From a virus, in the IMG/VR virus record IMGVR_UViG_3300036766_000613, positions 1 through 42,568 of that record: a stretch of 42,568 nucleotides of DNA; one strand, given 5' to 3'. The stretch's first letter is position 1. Each line of letters starts with the position of its first letter. Of this stretch, positions 14,702 to 24,800 are shown one piece after another. The notes beneath the pieces are model-generated. The model ran no database searches and had not been told where the DNA came from. It saw only the letters and a program-made list of their open reading frames with translations. A program made the position numbers and the translations under genes.

Positions 14702-15226
14702 ATGCGAAAAAAACATGATATTGTGGGTATGAAGTTTGGGAGATTGACCGTGGTTGGAAACAAAGAAAGTCATATACAACCTTCTGGTCAAATTAAAAGT
14801 GCTGTTGAATGCCTTTGTGAATGTGGAAAAAAGATATTGTGCTTGTCTCATTCCTTGAAAAGTGGTAGAACTAGAAGTTGTGGTTGTTATAACATTGATA
14901 TTATCAAGAAAAGGGGAACGACTCATGGAATGTCTGAAACTAATTTTTACAATATCTGGGCTGCTATGAAAAACAGATGCGGCAATAAAAACACTAAAAA
15001 ATTCAAAGATTATGGCGGTCGTGGAATAAAGATAATTTGGAAGTCTTTTGATGAATTTAAGAATGATATGTACGAATCCTACCAATCTCACATAAAAAAG
15101 TTTGGCAACAAAAACACTAGCATTGACAGAATCAACAATGATGGTAACTATTCTTTTGATAATTGCAGATGGGCGACTCAAAAGGAACAGCAAAACAACC
15201 GAAGGCAGAGAACTGCTACTATTTAA
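14702..15226 (+). CDS. Homing-type endonuclease of the GRLTVVG/zinc-ribbon family
   Basis: The 174-residue protein shows GMKFGRLTVVGN, a zinc pair (CLCECGK, TRSCGC), 'THGMSETNFYNIWAAMKNRC', 'YGGRGIKIIWKSFDEF' and a C-terminal 'SIDRINNDGNYSFDNCRWAT' followed by EQQNNRR. This order marks a common phage HNH/AP2-type mobile endonuclease. It is the only rightward gene inside a 31-kb leftward block, sitting between two virion genes, which fits insertion of a selfish gene. No intron is implied, because the flanking reading frames are complete. Confidence 0.85.
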   Translation: MRKKHDIVGMKFGRLTVVGNKESHIQPSGQIKSAVECLCECGKKILCLSHSLKSGRTRSCGCYNIDIIKKRGTTHGMSETNFYNIWAAMKNRCGNKNTKKFKDYGGRGIKIIWKSFDEFKNDMYESYQSHIKKFGNKNTSIDRINNDGNYSFDNCRWATQKEQQNNRRQRTATI

Positions 15227-15243
15227 TTGTTCATGTTGTTTCC

Positions 15244-16608
15244 TCATTGGTATTCAACTATTAAATTGTCCGCGACCATATTTGCAATTGACTGACTGTT
15301 TGCGGAAACTATTTGTGATTGTTTTGTTTTAGGGTCAATAACTAGCACGTCAGCGTCTAACCCGTGTGAGGTTGCGATTACACCACGCACTTGCTTCAAC
15401 TGTCTGACGAACTCCTTGTCTGACAAGTTTGTGTCAAGTGAAGACGCCGCACTCTCCAAAGTCCTGCTCTCGAAGTCACTTACAGCACCAGACCCTTTTA
15501 GTTTGCTCCTGTTCTCTAATGCGAGCATACCCTTTATCTGCTTGAACTGGTTTTTTGCAAGTTGAGCATTAGTTCCCGGAAGGAAAGCAGTCAGAGCAGG
15601 AACTCCAGAAATTGCCCCGATAGATGAATTGCTTAGAAGACTGTTTATAACATTCAGACTACTTGCCGCGTCGGTGGCATTTTTATTTATATTGGTAGTC
15701 GAGTTCGGGTCTGTCTGGTTCGCCTTCTGCTGCTCTATCGCTACCTTTTTCGCATCAAGCGCATAATTCATTCCAAATTCTTTTGCATCTTGCGCGGCTT
15801 TCGCGGCCACACCTTCCTCTGTCGCAGTGTTATGTCTGATAGTTTCTGCTATTTGGGTATCAGCTTGACCAATTTTTTTATCCTCATTTGCTTGGTCCTG
15901 TACTGCTTTAGCGGCTGCAGTTTCAGCCTCAAACACGGACTTACCAGCCGAAATCATACTGTTGTATATATCGGTAACAGAACCTTTTGCTATCGCCAAG
16001 TCTGCGAGCGAGCGATTTGAGAGTCTCGCATTCTCTGTCAACTGATGTGCTTGTCCGATAGAACCCTGTCCAATATCGTTCTTTCTCAGCTCGTCCTCTC
16101 TGCTTCTTGACCTCAAAAGTTCGTCCGATGTCCTCTCGTTCAATTGGTCTATATTGCTTCTAGTAGTTTTAAGCGCCTCTGGGTCAAACATTGACTTAAG
16201 ATAGGTCATATAAGGGCTTTCAGGGGCCTTTAATGGAGCTGTGGCGTCCGTGGCTGATGTCCCGCCTCCCGGGGTTACTGGTTTACCACCCAGCATATCT
16301 TGGGCACCTATAGAAGTCCCATATTGGGTTCTAGCGCCAGTGATATTGTCATATGCCGGTTGGATTTGATTCTGTACAAATGTTTTCCCAGTTGGTGGAA
16401 GTGTTGGAGTGGTTTTAATTGGTGGAGTAATTACAGGTGGTTTTATCCCAGTCGCACTAGTATTTGCTGGTACCATTGAAGCATTTGAACTATTCATTCC
16501 ACTCACTGGCGCACCAGTAGGAGTAGGATAAAAAGGTGTCTTTGTTTTTGGCAATGGCACACCAAACTGTTTGTTTAAGAAATTATTTATACTTGATATT
16601 GGATTCAT
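15244..16608 (-). CDS. Internal virion (ejection) protein, coiled-coil rich
   Basis: The 454 residues begin with a Pro/Thr-rich low-complexity part (residues 18-75), then a long Ala-rich coiled-coil (about 130-290) and a helical C-terminal part ending VADNLIVEYQ. No enzyme motif is seen. Position between the tail adaptor and the 978-residue protein matches the ejection-protein cluster of short-tailed phages. GC is raised in the middle compared with the ends, as in its neighbour. The start has the AAATATATG context. Confidence 0.65.
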   Translation of the reverse strand: MNPISSINNFLNKQFGVPLPKTKTPFYPTPTGAPVSGMNSSNASMVPANTSATGIKPPVITPPIKTTPTLPPTGKTFVQNQIQPAYDNITGARTQYGTSIGAQDMLGGKPVTPGGGTSATDATAPLKAPESPYMTYLKSMFDPEALKTTRSNIDQLNERTSDELLRSRSREDELRKNDIGQGSIGQAHQLTENARLSNRSLADLAIAKGSVTDIYNSMISAGKSVFEAETAAAKAVQDQANEDKKIGQADTQIAETIRHNTATEEGVAAKAAQDAKEFGMNYALDAKKVAIEQQKANQTDPNSTTNINKNATDAASSLNVINSLLSNSSIGAISGVPALTAFLPGTNAQLAKNQFKQIKGMLALENRSKLKGSGAVSDFESRTLESAASSLDTNLSDKEFVRQLKQVRGVIATSHGLDADVLVIDPKTKQSQIVSANSQSIANMVADNLIVEYQ

Positions 16609-16627
16609 ATATTTATTTTATTATACA

Positions 16628-17608
16628 CTAGAAACCACTTGCTTGTGCCCACGGATACCAATACGGCACTGGAGACACAACATTGTTGGTTGACCCAAAC
16701 GGTGGAATCCAAGCACCTTCCTCGGTTTCTCCCTCGTTATCCAACATTTGTCCTATTAATCCTCCATATTCTTTATTGAATCCTGCTTCATTTCCACCAT
16801 CATATTGTAACCAATAAAGTTTTGCTTTTGAAGTTTCTTCATGATTCTGCCAATAAAGAGCCACAGCTCGGTATATTATTGCCATTTGGTATGCTTCTGG
16901 AATTACTGACACTTGTCCTATTGTATAAACAGCCGCACCAGCAGCAATTGATGTTCCTTCATAGGGCTTTAGCAAACCGATATGTGTTGCATCGGTAAAT
17001 GTTCCTATTTCATACCAGAATCCGTCACCACCATTTGCCGCGGTAGTTTCTGTTATTTGTATATATCTTCCAATCATATCAGCTGTCCAAGTTGTTCCAG
17101 ACCCAATCACCGCGGTAGCTCCATTTGCAATTGAGACAATAGTTCCAGTCGTGTAATCAGCTATTGTCTGGTCCTTGACTCGTAGTCTTCCACGTAGTGT
17201 AATGAGATTTCCAGAAGTTGCTGGAATTGGTTGAATCAAGTATTTTTGATTTTCAACATAAGTAAAATAAGGCACATCTGCAGTTCCAAGACGATATTGT
17301 TTAATTAATTTCCATTTTGTCGGGTCAAATATCATCTCCGGGGCGTAGATTGTATCACTTGAGATTCCTACACCACTATAAATATACATATCAATAAGTT
17401 TTCTAAATCCATTTGGAATCTGGTAACCTTCTTGATTTGCTACAGTCACCATGTCTTTTGTTGCTTCAAGGAAGCGAAGCTTGCCACCTTGTAGATTACA
17501 AATAGTTCTGATACTATCATTTATATATTGAGCTCCAACAGTTTGATTCTCAGTTGAATCATCTGTAAGTGTTGAATATGTTGAAAGTGATTTTGTAAAT
17601 GTTAACAT
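16628..17608 (-). CDS. Head-tail adaptor / tail tubular protein A-like
   Basis: The N-terminal 'AQYINDSIRTICNLQGGKLRF' starts a helical domain like the adaptor proteins of T7-like phages (gp11) and P22-like phages (gp4). Residues about 135-230 form a beta-rich insertion (TGTIVSIANGATAVIGSGTT, GTFTDATHIGLL), and a C-terminal helical part follows (AYQMAIIYRAVALYWQNHEE). The 326-residue protein sits 4 bases from the nozzle gene. It should form the ring joining portal to tail. Assigned by layout and neighbours rather than strong sequence identity. Confidence 0.65.
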   Translation of the reverse strand: MLTFTKSLSTYSTLTDDSTENQTVGAQYINDSIRTICNLQGGKLRFLEATKDMVTVANQEGYQIPNGFRKLIDMYIYSGVGISSDTIYAPEMIFDPTKWKLIKQYRLGTADVPYFTYVENQKYLIQPIPATSGNLITLRGRLRVKDQTIADYTTGTIVSIANGATAVIGSGTTWTADMIGRYIQITETTAANGGDGFWYEIGTFTDATHIGLLKPYEGTSIAAGAAVYTIGQVSVIPEAYQMAIIYRAVALYWQNHEETSKAKLYWLQYDGGNEAGFNKEYGGLIGQMLDNEGETEEGAWIPPFGSTNNVVSPVPYWYPWAQASGF

Positions 17609-17612
17609 ATAT

Positions 17613-19631
17613 TTATTTTTCTTTCGCCCCTAAGCGATAAGTATTATCTATTAATAATTCCTCAATACGGGTCTGAATTCCACGTAGTTCTATTTTCATT
17701 TGCAGAAACTTTCCCTTCTTTCCAAGTTGGTCTGATATAAAGTATTGTAGTGCGTTTGAATCTCCATATGATATTGTTTTCCATTTAATCCAGTTTCTAA
17801 AGACTGCTTTTCCAACATCTGTGGTAACATAATTATCATAATTATCATCTAAGGTTATTGTATAAGTTGTTCCCACAAGTGATATAGCTGTAATATGAGC
17901 CAATAATCCAGCTCCTGCTCCTTGTAATACTTCTACCTCATCTCCAACTATAGCAGTTGTCCAAAGTGGTTCTGTTGTTGTAAATGTATTAATTGAAGTC
18001 CAAGTAATGTCCCAACCACCCGTAATACCACCTGATACGTTTACATATTGTCTCATATCGTCATAATTTCTATATTTGATTATTATTTTATCTAATTCTG
18101 AAGTGTAAGGAGAAAACTTCAAACTAATTTTATTATACATATCAGTCACGTCAGTTGAAAATATCTTTGGAGTTATAAAGTAACCTCGTGATTCCACTCC
18201 AGTTGAAACAGTGCCTAATGTTTCAAGGTCTGCCATTGTTCTACTTAAAACTCCAGCACCATATATTAACTCTGTTCCATACTGCCTATTAGCTACCGGT
18301 CTTTCTATAACATTTAATGAAAAAGTTCTGTTTGTGAAGTATTGTCCATAATCTATATTTGGAAAGAATACCAATTTTTGTGAATTGTTTCCAGTTCCAG
18401 TTAAATCAATTGGTGTCCCAGCATTTGCATTTGCAAGAGTTGTCGCTAATTGAATATGAGTCGCGTCAATCCTTATAACAAAGTATTTAACATTATCCTT
18501 AAGTTCTGGTATCGTAGCCCCGGCTTCATCATTGTAATATACCTCAGTGCCAGTAACATAATTTCTTGCAACTGTTATCTGGTTCGTAGTTGTATTAACT
18601 GATGCAGTAGCTATTGTATCTGGTTGCACAAGAGAATTAGACAACGAGTAACGATGATATAGTCCGATATTTGGGTCATAACACCAAATTCCATCGGGTT
18701 GACTTAGTAATCGCACTGCATCATTTTCTTGATTAGTAAATAAAATATACAAAAGATTTCCATTAGCTTTCATTATATTTTTATACATATTCACATTAGT
18801 TTCATCTGTTAATGCTTGGTCTGTATAGAAAATTGGAAAACCAGCAAGAAGATTGAACCCACCACCATTGAATTGTAGTAAAGAACCATTTCCAGTTAAC
18901 ATTACAACTGAATCTTGATAAACACAAAGACTAAACATCATATTGGAATCAACTTCATAAAATTGTTGTGCCGCGGTTCCAAGTCCATTCCAAACAATAA
19001 GATAAGCGTGTCCTCCATAAATATGTTGCGTTCCAATATATAGATTTTGATTAAAATAACACATACTAGTTATTCTAAAATCTGTGCCTATAACAAGTGT
19101 TGTTCTAAGTGTTGGTGTTAGAGAAAGAGGAGATTCATATAATTTAACTGTATTCACATCTGCAATAGCCAAAGCAGTTAAACTAACAAAATTAACTTCT
19201 TGGTGTTGACCAGCGTTTGTTAAAGTTATGTTTGTGTCGGTCCAAGCATTTGCTACAGGGTCATAATAATCCACATCAGTATCTTGTGAAACAGGCATCA
19301 ACCCGCCGAACCATACAGCATCTGATTGTATATCCCCTAATGGAACACCCGCTATCTGGGTCGGGCGAACATAGAGAATTTGTTCATTTACCTCAAATGG
19401 CGAGTCCCAAGTCTCCACAAAATACCCGTAATTAGAACTGAATAAAATAACTGCTGGATTATCAAAATCAGCATCAATAGTTTCATCCATTGCTTCTCTT
19501 GGTGAATTAGACAATCTCAAATACCCTTCTGTATCAAAGGTTATGTTTTTAGTAACAGAGATATTACCAAACAAATCTGATTGGTTTGCTTGATTAAAAT
19601 CTTTTTGATTGTCTAAGGGTATATTTATCAT
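17613..19631 (-). CDS. Tail nozzle / tubular protein B-like, beta-propeller
   Basis: The 672-residue protein is almost entirely beta strands, with repeats such as YFNQNLYIGTQHIYGGHAYL, VYQDSVVMLTGNGSLLQFNG and GNLLYILFTNQEN typical of a propeller, as in T7 gp12-type nozzle proteins. A C-terminal beta domain ends IEELLIDNTYRLGAKEK. Together with the adaptor it defines a short non-contractile tail, and no tape measure or tail tube gene is present. The start is in TTAAATATATG context. Confidence 0.65.
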   Translation of the reverse strand: MINIPLDNQKDFNQANQSDLFGNISVTKNITFDTEGYLRLSNSPREAMDETIDADFDNPAVILFSSNYGYFVETWDSPFEVNEQILYVRPTQIAGVPLGDIQSDAVWFGGLMPVSQDTDVDYYDPVANAWTDTNITLTNAGQHQEVNFVSLTALAIADVNTVKLYESPLSLTPTLRTTLVIGTDFRITSMCYFNQNLYIGTQHIYGGHAYLIVWNGLGTAAQQFYEVDSNMMFSLCVYQDSVVMLTGNGSLLQFNGGGFNLLAGFPIFYTDQALTDETNVNMYKNIMKANGNLLYILFTNQENDAVRLLSQPDGIWCYDPNIGLYHRYSLSNSLVQPDTIATASVNTTTNQITVARNYVTGTEVYYNDEAGATIPELKDNVKYFVIRIDATHIQLATTLANANAGTPIDLTGTGNNSQKLVFFPNIDYGQYFTNRTFSLNVIERPVANRQYGTELIYGAGVLSRTMADLETLGTVSTGVESRGYFITPKIFSTDVTDMYNKISLKFSPYTSELDKIIIKYRNYDDMRQYVNVSGGITGGWDITWTSINTFTTTEPLWTTAIVGDEVEVLQGAGAGLLAHITAISLVGTTYTITLDDNYDNYVTTDVGKAVFRNWIKWKTISYGDSNALQYFISDQLGKKGKFLQMKIELRGIQTRIEELLIDNTYRLGAKEK

Positions 19632-19635
19632 ATAT

Positions 19636-19671
19636 TTAAGCCTCTGCTATTGGTGGAATTATTGGTGGCAT
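19636..19671 (-). CDS. Possible 11-residue micro-peptide MPPIIPPIAEA
   Basis: A 12-codon frame starts 7 bases after the upstream fibre gene stop. It has the sequence AAAAAATATATG, exactly the start signal used by the neighbouring virion genes, and ends before the nozzle start. It encodes a proline-rich peptide. It could be translated, or it could be a remnant of a longer gene. Size alone makes it uncertain. Confidence 0.25.
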   Translation of the reverse strand: MPPIIPPIAEA

Positions 19672-19678
19672 ATATTTT

Positions 19679-20770
19679 TTAAGCTCCATTATTGCTTCTT
19701 GAAACTTCAAGCCAATTACTTTGAGTCAAGATAAGCATAATGGTATCTTTTTTATTATCCATAGTAAAATCCGACCCCGCTAACTGTATATTACCTGTTC
19801 CATTTTTGACTACTACAGTTTCAGTTGAATTATCAGCAACAAGAACTATCAAAGAACCTTCGGGTAGACTTCCAACTGTAATAGTATCTAAATCATCCGA
19901 AGCTGCACCTCCTTCTGTTACAACCCTAACAAATCCAGTGACAGCATTAAGAACCCCAGATGCTAACATAAGTCCTGCTCCATCTCCAGCTTCAAGAAAT
20001 CCACCACCGCCACTACTAATTAAATGTGAAACACCAGCTTTATCTCTCCAATAAAGGTCACCAGCCGCATCCATATATAATAATCCATTCTGAGTATTAT
20101 TTGTTGACCCAACCCCAAATCTAACACCTCCAGTTGCTAATCCTTCTTCAACATAAAGTCTACGAAAAATAGTATCAGTTCTCCCAAGAAACACTGGAGT
20201 ATAAATCTTAAATGTTCCAGTTGTTGTAGCAAGCCAAGTTCCAACAATTGTGACTACAATTGCAGTATTTGACGCAATAGTTTGGGTCTCTATTAATACC
20301 CCGGTTGAATCAAATATATCTATATAAGCCCCAGCAAGTTCATTCGTAACAAAATTAAATCCTACTATAGTAACGGTATTACCAGCAGCGGTTGTTGATA
20401 TAGAAGTATTTTCAAAACTTAAAAATAATGGATTCCTCTCTGCTGTTAAGAAAGAAAACTTACTTGCTTGGTTTGGTATATGAGTTAATACCATTTGTAA
20501 GTTAGGAGATTTATTAGATGCTCCGGGGGTTGTATTTGTTCCAATTATTGTTCCAAGAATATAATTCCAACCATCAACAGAACTAAATGCCCGGAATGTT
20601 TGATGTTGACTATCTCCTATTATACCCGCTTGGTCATAATCAAGAAAAAAGTTCTTTCTTAGATGTAATGTTCCATCAGTATCATTATGTTGATGCACGG
20701 CATATTTTTCCTCAAGGGTTTTGAGTTTTTGTTCTAAACTATTTATTTTTTGTTCTAAGTTTTTATCCAT
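19679..20770 (-). CDS. Tail fibre-like protein with N-terminal coiled coil
   Basis: Residues 1-25 form a short coiled coil (EQKINSLEQKLKTLEEKY), followed by VHQHNDTDGTLHLRKNFFLD. Beta-rich repeats come next, including an IPT-like segment (GNTVTIVGFNFVTNELAGAY). The C-terminal part (YMDAAGDLYWRDKAGVSHLI, then a Gly loop and beta strands) resembles trimeric fibre or baseplate-tip proteins. It is in the fibre cluster upstream of the nozzle. Host-binding function inferred. Confidence 0.6.
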   Translation of the reverse strand: MDKNLEQKINSLEQKLKTLEEKYAVHQHNDTDGTLHLRKNFFLDYDQAGIIGDSQHQTFRAFSSVDGWNYILGTIIGTNTTPGASNKSPNLQMVLTHIPNQASKFSFLTAERNPLFLSFENTSISTTAAGNTVTIVGFNFVTNELAGAYIDIFDSTGVLIETQTIASNTAIVVTIVGTWLATTTGTFKIYTPVFLGRTDTIFRRLYVEEGLATGGVRFGVGSTNNTQNGLLYMDAAGDLYWRDKAGVSHLISSGGGGFLEAGDGAGLMLASGVLNAVTGFVRVVTEGGAASDDLDTITVGSLPEGSLIVLVADNSTETVVVKNGTGNIQLAGSDFTMDNKKDTIMLILTQSNWLEVSRSNNGA

Positions 20771-20775
20771 ATATC

Positions 20776-21870
20776 TTATACATTAGTATTTAATGTCTTT
20801 ACATTGGCTATCAGATTGGTATCAATCGTTTTGATATTCGCCGCTACATTTGTATTGTAAGTTTTTAGATTCGCTGGGCCGACTACTACTGTATAAGTAA
20901 CTACTAATTTAGGATCTTTCGTAGTTCCAGTTTCGTTAGCAAAATATCCACTGACTCTACCTGTCTTAATAGTTCCGGCGGCTGTTGGAGCAGAAGCCGC
21001 TACATCGTGATTTACATTTCTCGCTCCAAACTTTGAGATACCTGTTTTTGATACATTTGATATACCAGTTGCATTGAGGGTAAAATCATTGTAAGCAGTC
21101 GTTGAGAACCCTGCAAAAGTAATTGCCGTATCGCATTGAGCTGTTGAGCCAACTTGTGTGTAATCTGCATCTGCCTTTACTGTATTTGAAGCAGGGGTAG
21201 AAGTATATACATTTATATCAGGAGTTGATGGAGTAGCGAAGTCGTCAAGTTTACTTTCTCCGTAAAGAGAAATAACCGCCGCACTAATTGAAGCACTGCT
21301 AGTCAAAGCAGAAGTGTCAAAAAGGAAAATTGTCCTAATATTACTTCCAAACTGTGCGACTATACTAGACGACTGGAAACCACAAAACCAATCCCCACCT
21401 GCACCAACATACTGACTTCCATTTCCTGCACCTGCAATAATAGTCGCCCAAGTTTCACTTGTCACCACTCTATAAACCTGTTCATTCATAGCAGTTGAAG
21501 CAGGATTAGCTTGAGAATATACTGTTAAGGTATCAAAACCAAAACTTAATTTTGTAAGTGCTTCAACTCTATCTAACATAGCCCAGTCAAAAGCGTGGAG
21601 AAGATACCAGAGTGGTTTGAAGGCGTAATAAAGTCGTTTAGAAAACTTATCGTGGGTTCTAAAATCGGTTGTAATTTCTATCTTGTCGCCTATTTTTTTT
21701 GCTCCGTAAGAAAACGAATTGGGAGTGATTTGATTTATCTTCACATTACAATCATCTTTTCGTATTCGCATTACATAACGAAACCACACCCTAATAATAG
21801 GCGTATTCAAAAGCCAGAGAAGTTTCTGTTGATGTTTTGCAAACCAATTTTTGTCAAATACTATGTTCAT
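20776..21870 (-). CDS. Tail fibre / virion protein with C-terminal ten-residue repeats
   Basis: With the start at 21870 (AAATATATG context, four bases after the preceding stop) it has 364 residues; an upstream ATG at 21924 would overlap by 50 bases and is less likely. The N-terminal 120 residues contain aromatic/basic helices (QQKLLWLLNTPIIRVWFRYV). The middle is a beta sandwich-like region (ETWATIIAGAGNGSQYVG... PKLVVTYTVVVG). The protein ends with three tandem ten-residue units NLKTYNTNVA, NIKTIDTNLI, NVKTLNTNV. Similar short repeats occur in other fibre-like proteins. Adhesion or assembly is inferred. Confidence 0.6.
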   Translation of the reverse strand: MNIVFDKNWFAKHQQKLLWLLNTPIIRVWFRYVMRIRKDDCNVKINQITPNSFSYGAKKIGDKIEITTDFRTHDKFSKRLYYAFKPLWYLLHAFDWAMLDRVEALTKLSFGFDTLTVYSQANPASTAMNEQVYRVVTSETWATIIAGAGNGSQYVGAGGDWFCGFQSSSIVAQFGSNIRTIFLFDTSALTSSASISAAVISLYGESKLDDFATPSTPDINVYTSTPASNTVKADADYTQVGSTAQCDTAITFAGFSTTAYNDFTLNATGISNVSKTGISKFGARNVNHDVAASAPTAAGTIKTGRVSGYFANETGTTKDPKLVVTYTVVVGPANLKTYNTNVAANIKTIDTNLIANVKTLNTNV

Positions 21871-21874
21871 ATAT

Positions 21875-24800
21875 TTATGCAACTGTCGTCTGACTATCCA
21901 TTGAAGGATTGAAATATAACTCATCTGCTGTAAGTGCGTAGCCGACTCTACGAATCACATTGTCTGCTCCAGTTGGTATTGTAACTCTGAGTGCTCCTGG
22001 AGTTGTATCGTCAATATACATTGCCGAACCGATTGTCATAGCTGGGAATTTTGAAGCGGCTTGGATATTTCCCATCAAAAGCATTCTAGTAGCACTTCCA
22101 TCTCCAGCCGCTGCTAAAACACACATACCAAGAAGTCTATCTGATGTAGTAACTGAATCAGCGTCTGTAAGTTCCCAACGAGAATCAGCCGCCGCAAGAT
22201 AACATAGGTCTCCAAAAGCAAGAGTTGCTCCTGCTGTTCCAGTTCTAGTAATTCCTGTCCAAGTCTGGTCAGCTTGTGCTGGGTCAAGGTCAATAGAGGT
22301 GCTTTCAAGGAGGGTGACAATACCACTTATACTTGCAGCATTTATAACAGGAGCAGTCAAAGTTTTATTAGTGAAAGTTTGAGCTAAATCCAAAACCGCT
22401 AAAGTATCAGTTCCTGTAAGAAGTGGTAGATTTAGGGTTCTATCAGCCACTATTGCAGCAGCAGTTAAAGTATATTTGAAAGTATCAGCTGGATTTCTAA
22501 TTGTAAGCCCAGAACTTGAATGAAGAATAACATTAAGTCCTGACATCGTTTTTACCCCTGTAATGGCTTCAGCGTTCCCAAGGGTAACCGCTACTCCAGC
22601 ACTTGCAGGACCTGTAAGAACTCCTGCTCCAGCGGTAAATCCTGTAACAGTTCCAGCATTTCCTGATATAGAACCAGTGGCAGAGCCGATGTTTGGCGTA
22701 GTGAATACTGGACTTGATACTCTTGCAAATACTCCTGTGCCACTGCCTGTGTATTCAGCACTTGTCAAATGATAATACTCATTTGCTGTTCCACCTTGTA
22801 ATCCTGCGAGATTGTTATGAAGCGTGACTAGAGGAGTAGTGAAATTAGTATTTCTTGCTGTACCATTATAAGTGACAGTTACCACTCTACTTGCCGTGCT
22901 AGTTACGAAACTAATTGCTCCTAATTTATGAGCTGTTGTAATCGTATATGCAGCGACTGCAAGTGAGATATTTATTTCTTGATAGTTTCCTGAACCAGTT
23001 GTGGTGCTGATGTCTGGTGACTCTCCGCTATTTACTACCAGTTTCCAAACACTAAAGGCGATCGTTGTTTCATTCGTATAAGTTGTCGGCACGGCTATCG
23101 TTACTACTGTATCGGAAGTTCTAGCCGTAATTCTATAAATACCCTGTGGAGTTTTTAAGTATGAGTCCGTCAAAGCCGTTCCACCTACATTTATTTTAGC
23201 CACCGCAAATGGAGTTCCACCTGAAGCTGTAAATGTTCTTGAAGTTCCAGCACCCGTAGAAGCTCCAGTTACTCCGCCTACTTCGTCTAGGACTGCATAG
23301 ACACCTCTGCTTATTGTAGTTATGCCTGGGGCATTATTGATATTCGCCCACATTTGAAATGTCCAAACACCTCCGTCAATGACTGTCCTGCCTAAAGCTG
23401 TATCATAGAGCCAAGCGGAGTATGGAATTGGCGTAGAAGCACTATCTCCTGTGCCTGTGATAGTTTGTTCTGCTGTTACTACTGGAGTCTTTGAAAGAGT
23501 TAAAATCTGCGTGATGTTGTTTGTTCCAGCCGCTACCAAAGATGGTGTAGCGTTATAGAAAGCAATACCGGGTCCAGCTGAAGATGAACCGACAGGGCTA
23601 TTGACCCAAAAAGTGCCGTTATATCTTAAAAAATCATCAAGTAATGGAGTAGTAATAGTCACATCAGTAAGATTATCAAGAGACAATACTGATTGGTCGT
23701 GTATATCTAAAGTAATAGAACCAGTCACAGCGTTATCAACCATTACTGTTCCAACTTCAATAGTGAGACTAGGAGATGTTGGTGCAGTAGCAGTTAAAGC
23801 TCCAGCAACTGAATCAGATAAATATAATATGTCTCCTGCTGAAAAACTAGATGTATCTAAATTCTGTGCTAGACCATTCATTTGCACAGTCCCAAAACCA
23901 CCAGCAAGGGCTTCAGTAATTATTATTCCAAATATATTAGCAGTTGCTACAACATCAGATTTTGATAAATTAACAGAAGGAAATCCATTATCTTGTCCTA
24001 TAATATAGACAGCTTGTCCCTTTGTCATAGTAGAACCTGTTGGATTAAATACTCTTTGCACTAAATCTCTTGCATATGCTAATTGAAGACCAGATGAAGT
24101 AAGTTGAACTAATCTTGTTATTCCACCAGCGTCTTGACCGAAGAATCTGACAAATCCAGCAGCCGGGGTAGATGGAGTAGCAATACCAGCAAATTGTGCA
24201 TAAGACCCTATTGTTACAAAATCTGTAACCGCAACCGATGTTGGAGTAATAGCTCCAAGGGTCAAGGTAATTGCTGGAGTAGAAGTTGGGTTAGCAACCG
24301 AACCAGAGATACCATTTGCTGTTGTAACCGAAACCGAAGTTACTGTTCCAGCACCTGCACCATCAGCTCCTTTGGCACCAGACAAACCAATATTCCAATC
24401 TGTAAATGTTCCCGCACCCCCTATTGCCACAACATTTACTGTTACAGAAGGTCCTGCATAAGAAGTAATCTGTCCGGTCATGAAATTAGAAACATCGGCA
24501 TCGCTGGCAATTATAAGCCAATCGCCGACTATCCAAGCATTTGTTGCGAGCACTGAAAATACTTTAGAACCAATTCCAATAGTATTGCTCGTAACACTTG
24601 TATCATCTATAGTTGGAGTTGCACCCGTGGCTCCAATAGCACCGACATCTCCTCTTGGAATTGTAAAATCAAATATGGCAGCACTTGTAGTTCCGGAATT
24701 AACTACTGTGGCATCAGTTCCCGGAGCCCCCGTAGTTGTAGTTCCGACATCTACAGTTGCTGAAACAGCTATTCCTGTTATAGAAAGTATAAGTCGCCCA

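Noticed and set aside
21871-21924. Longer N-terminus for the fibre gene starting at 21924.
   Set aside because: It would overlap the upstream gene by 50 bases and lacks the AAATATATG context seen at 21870.
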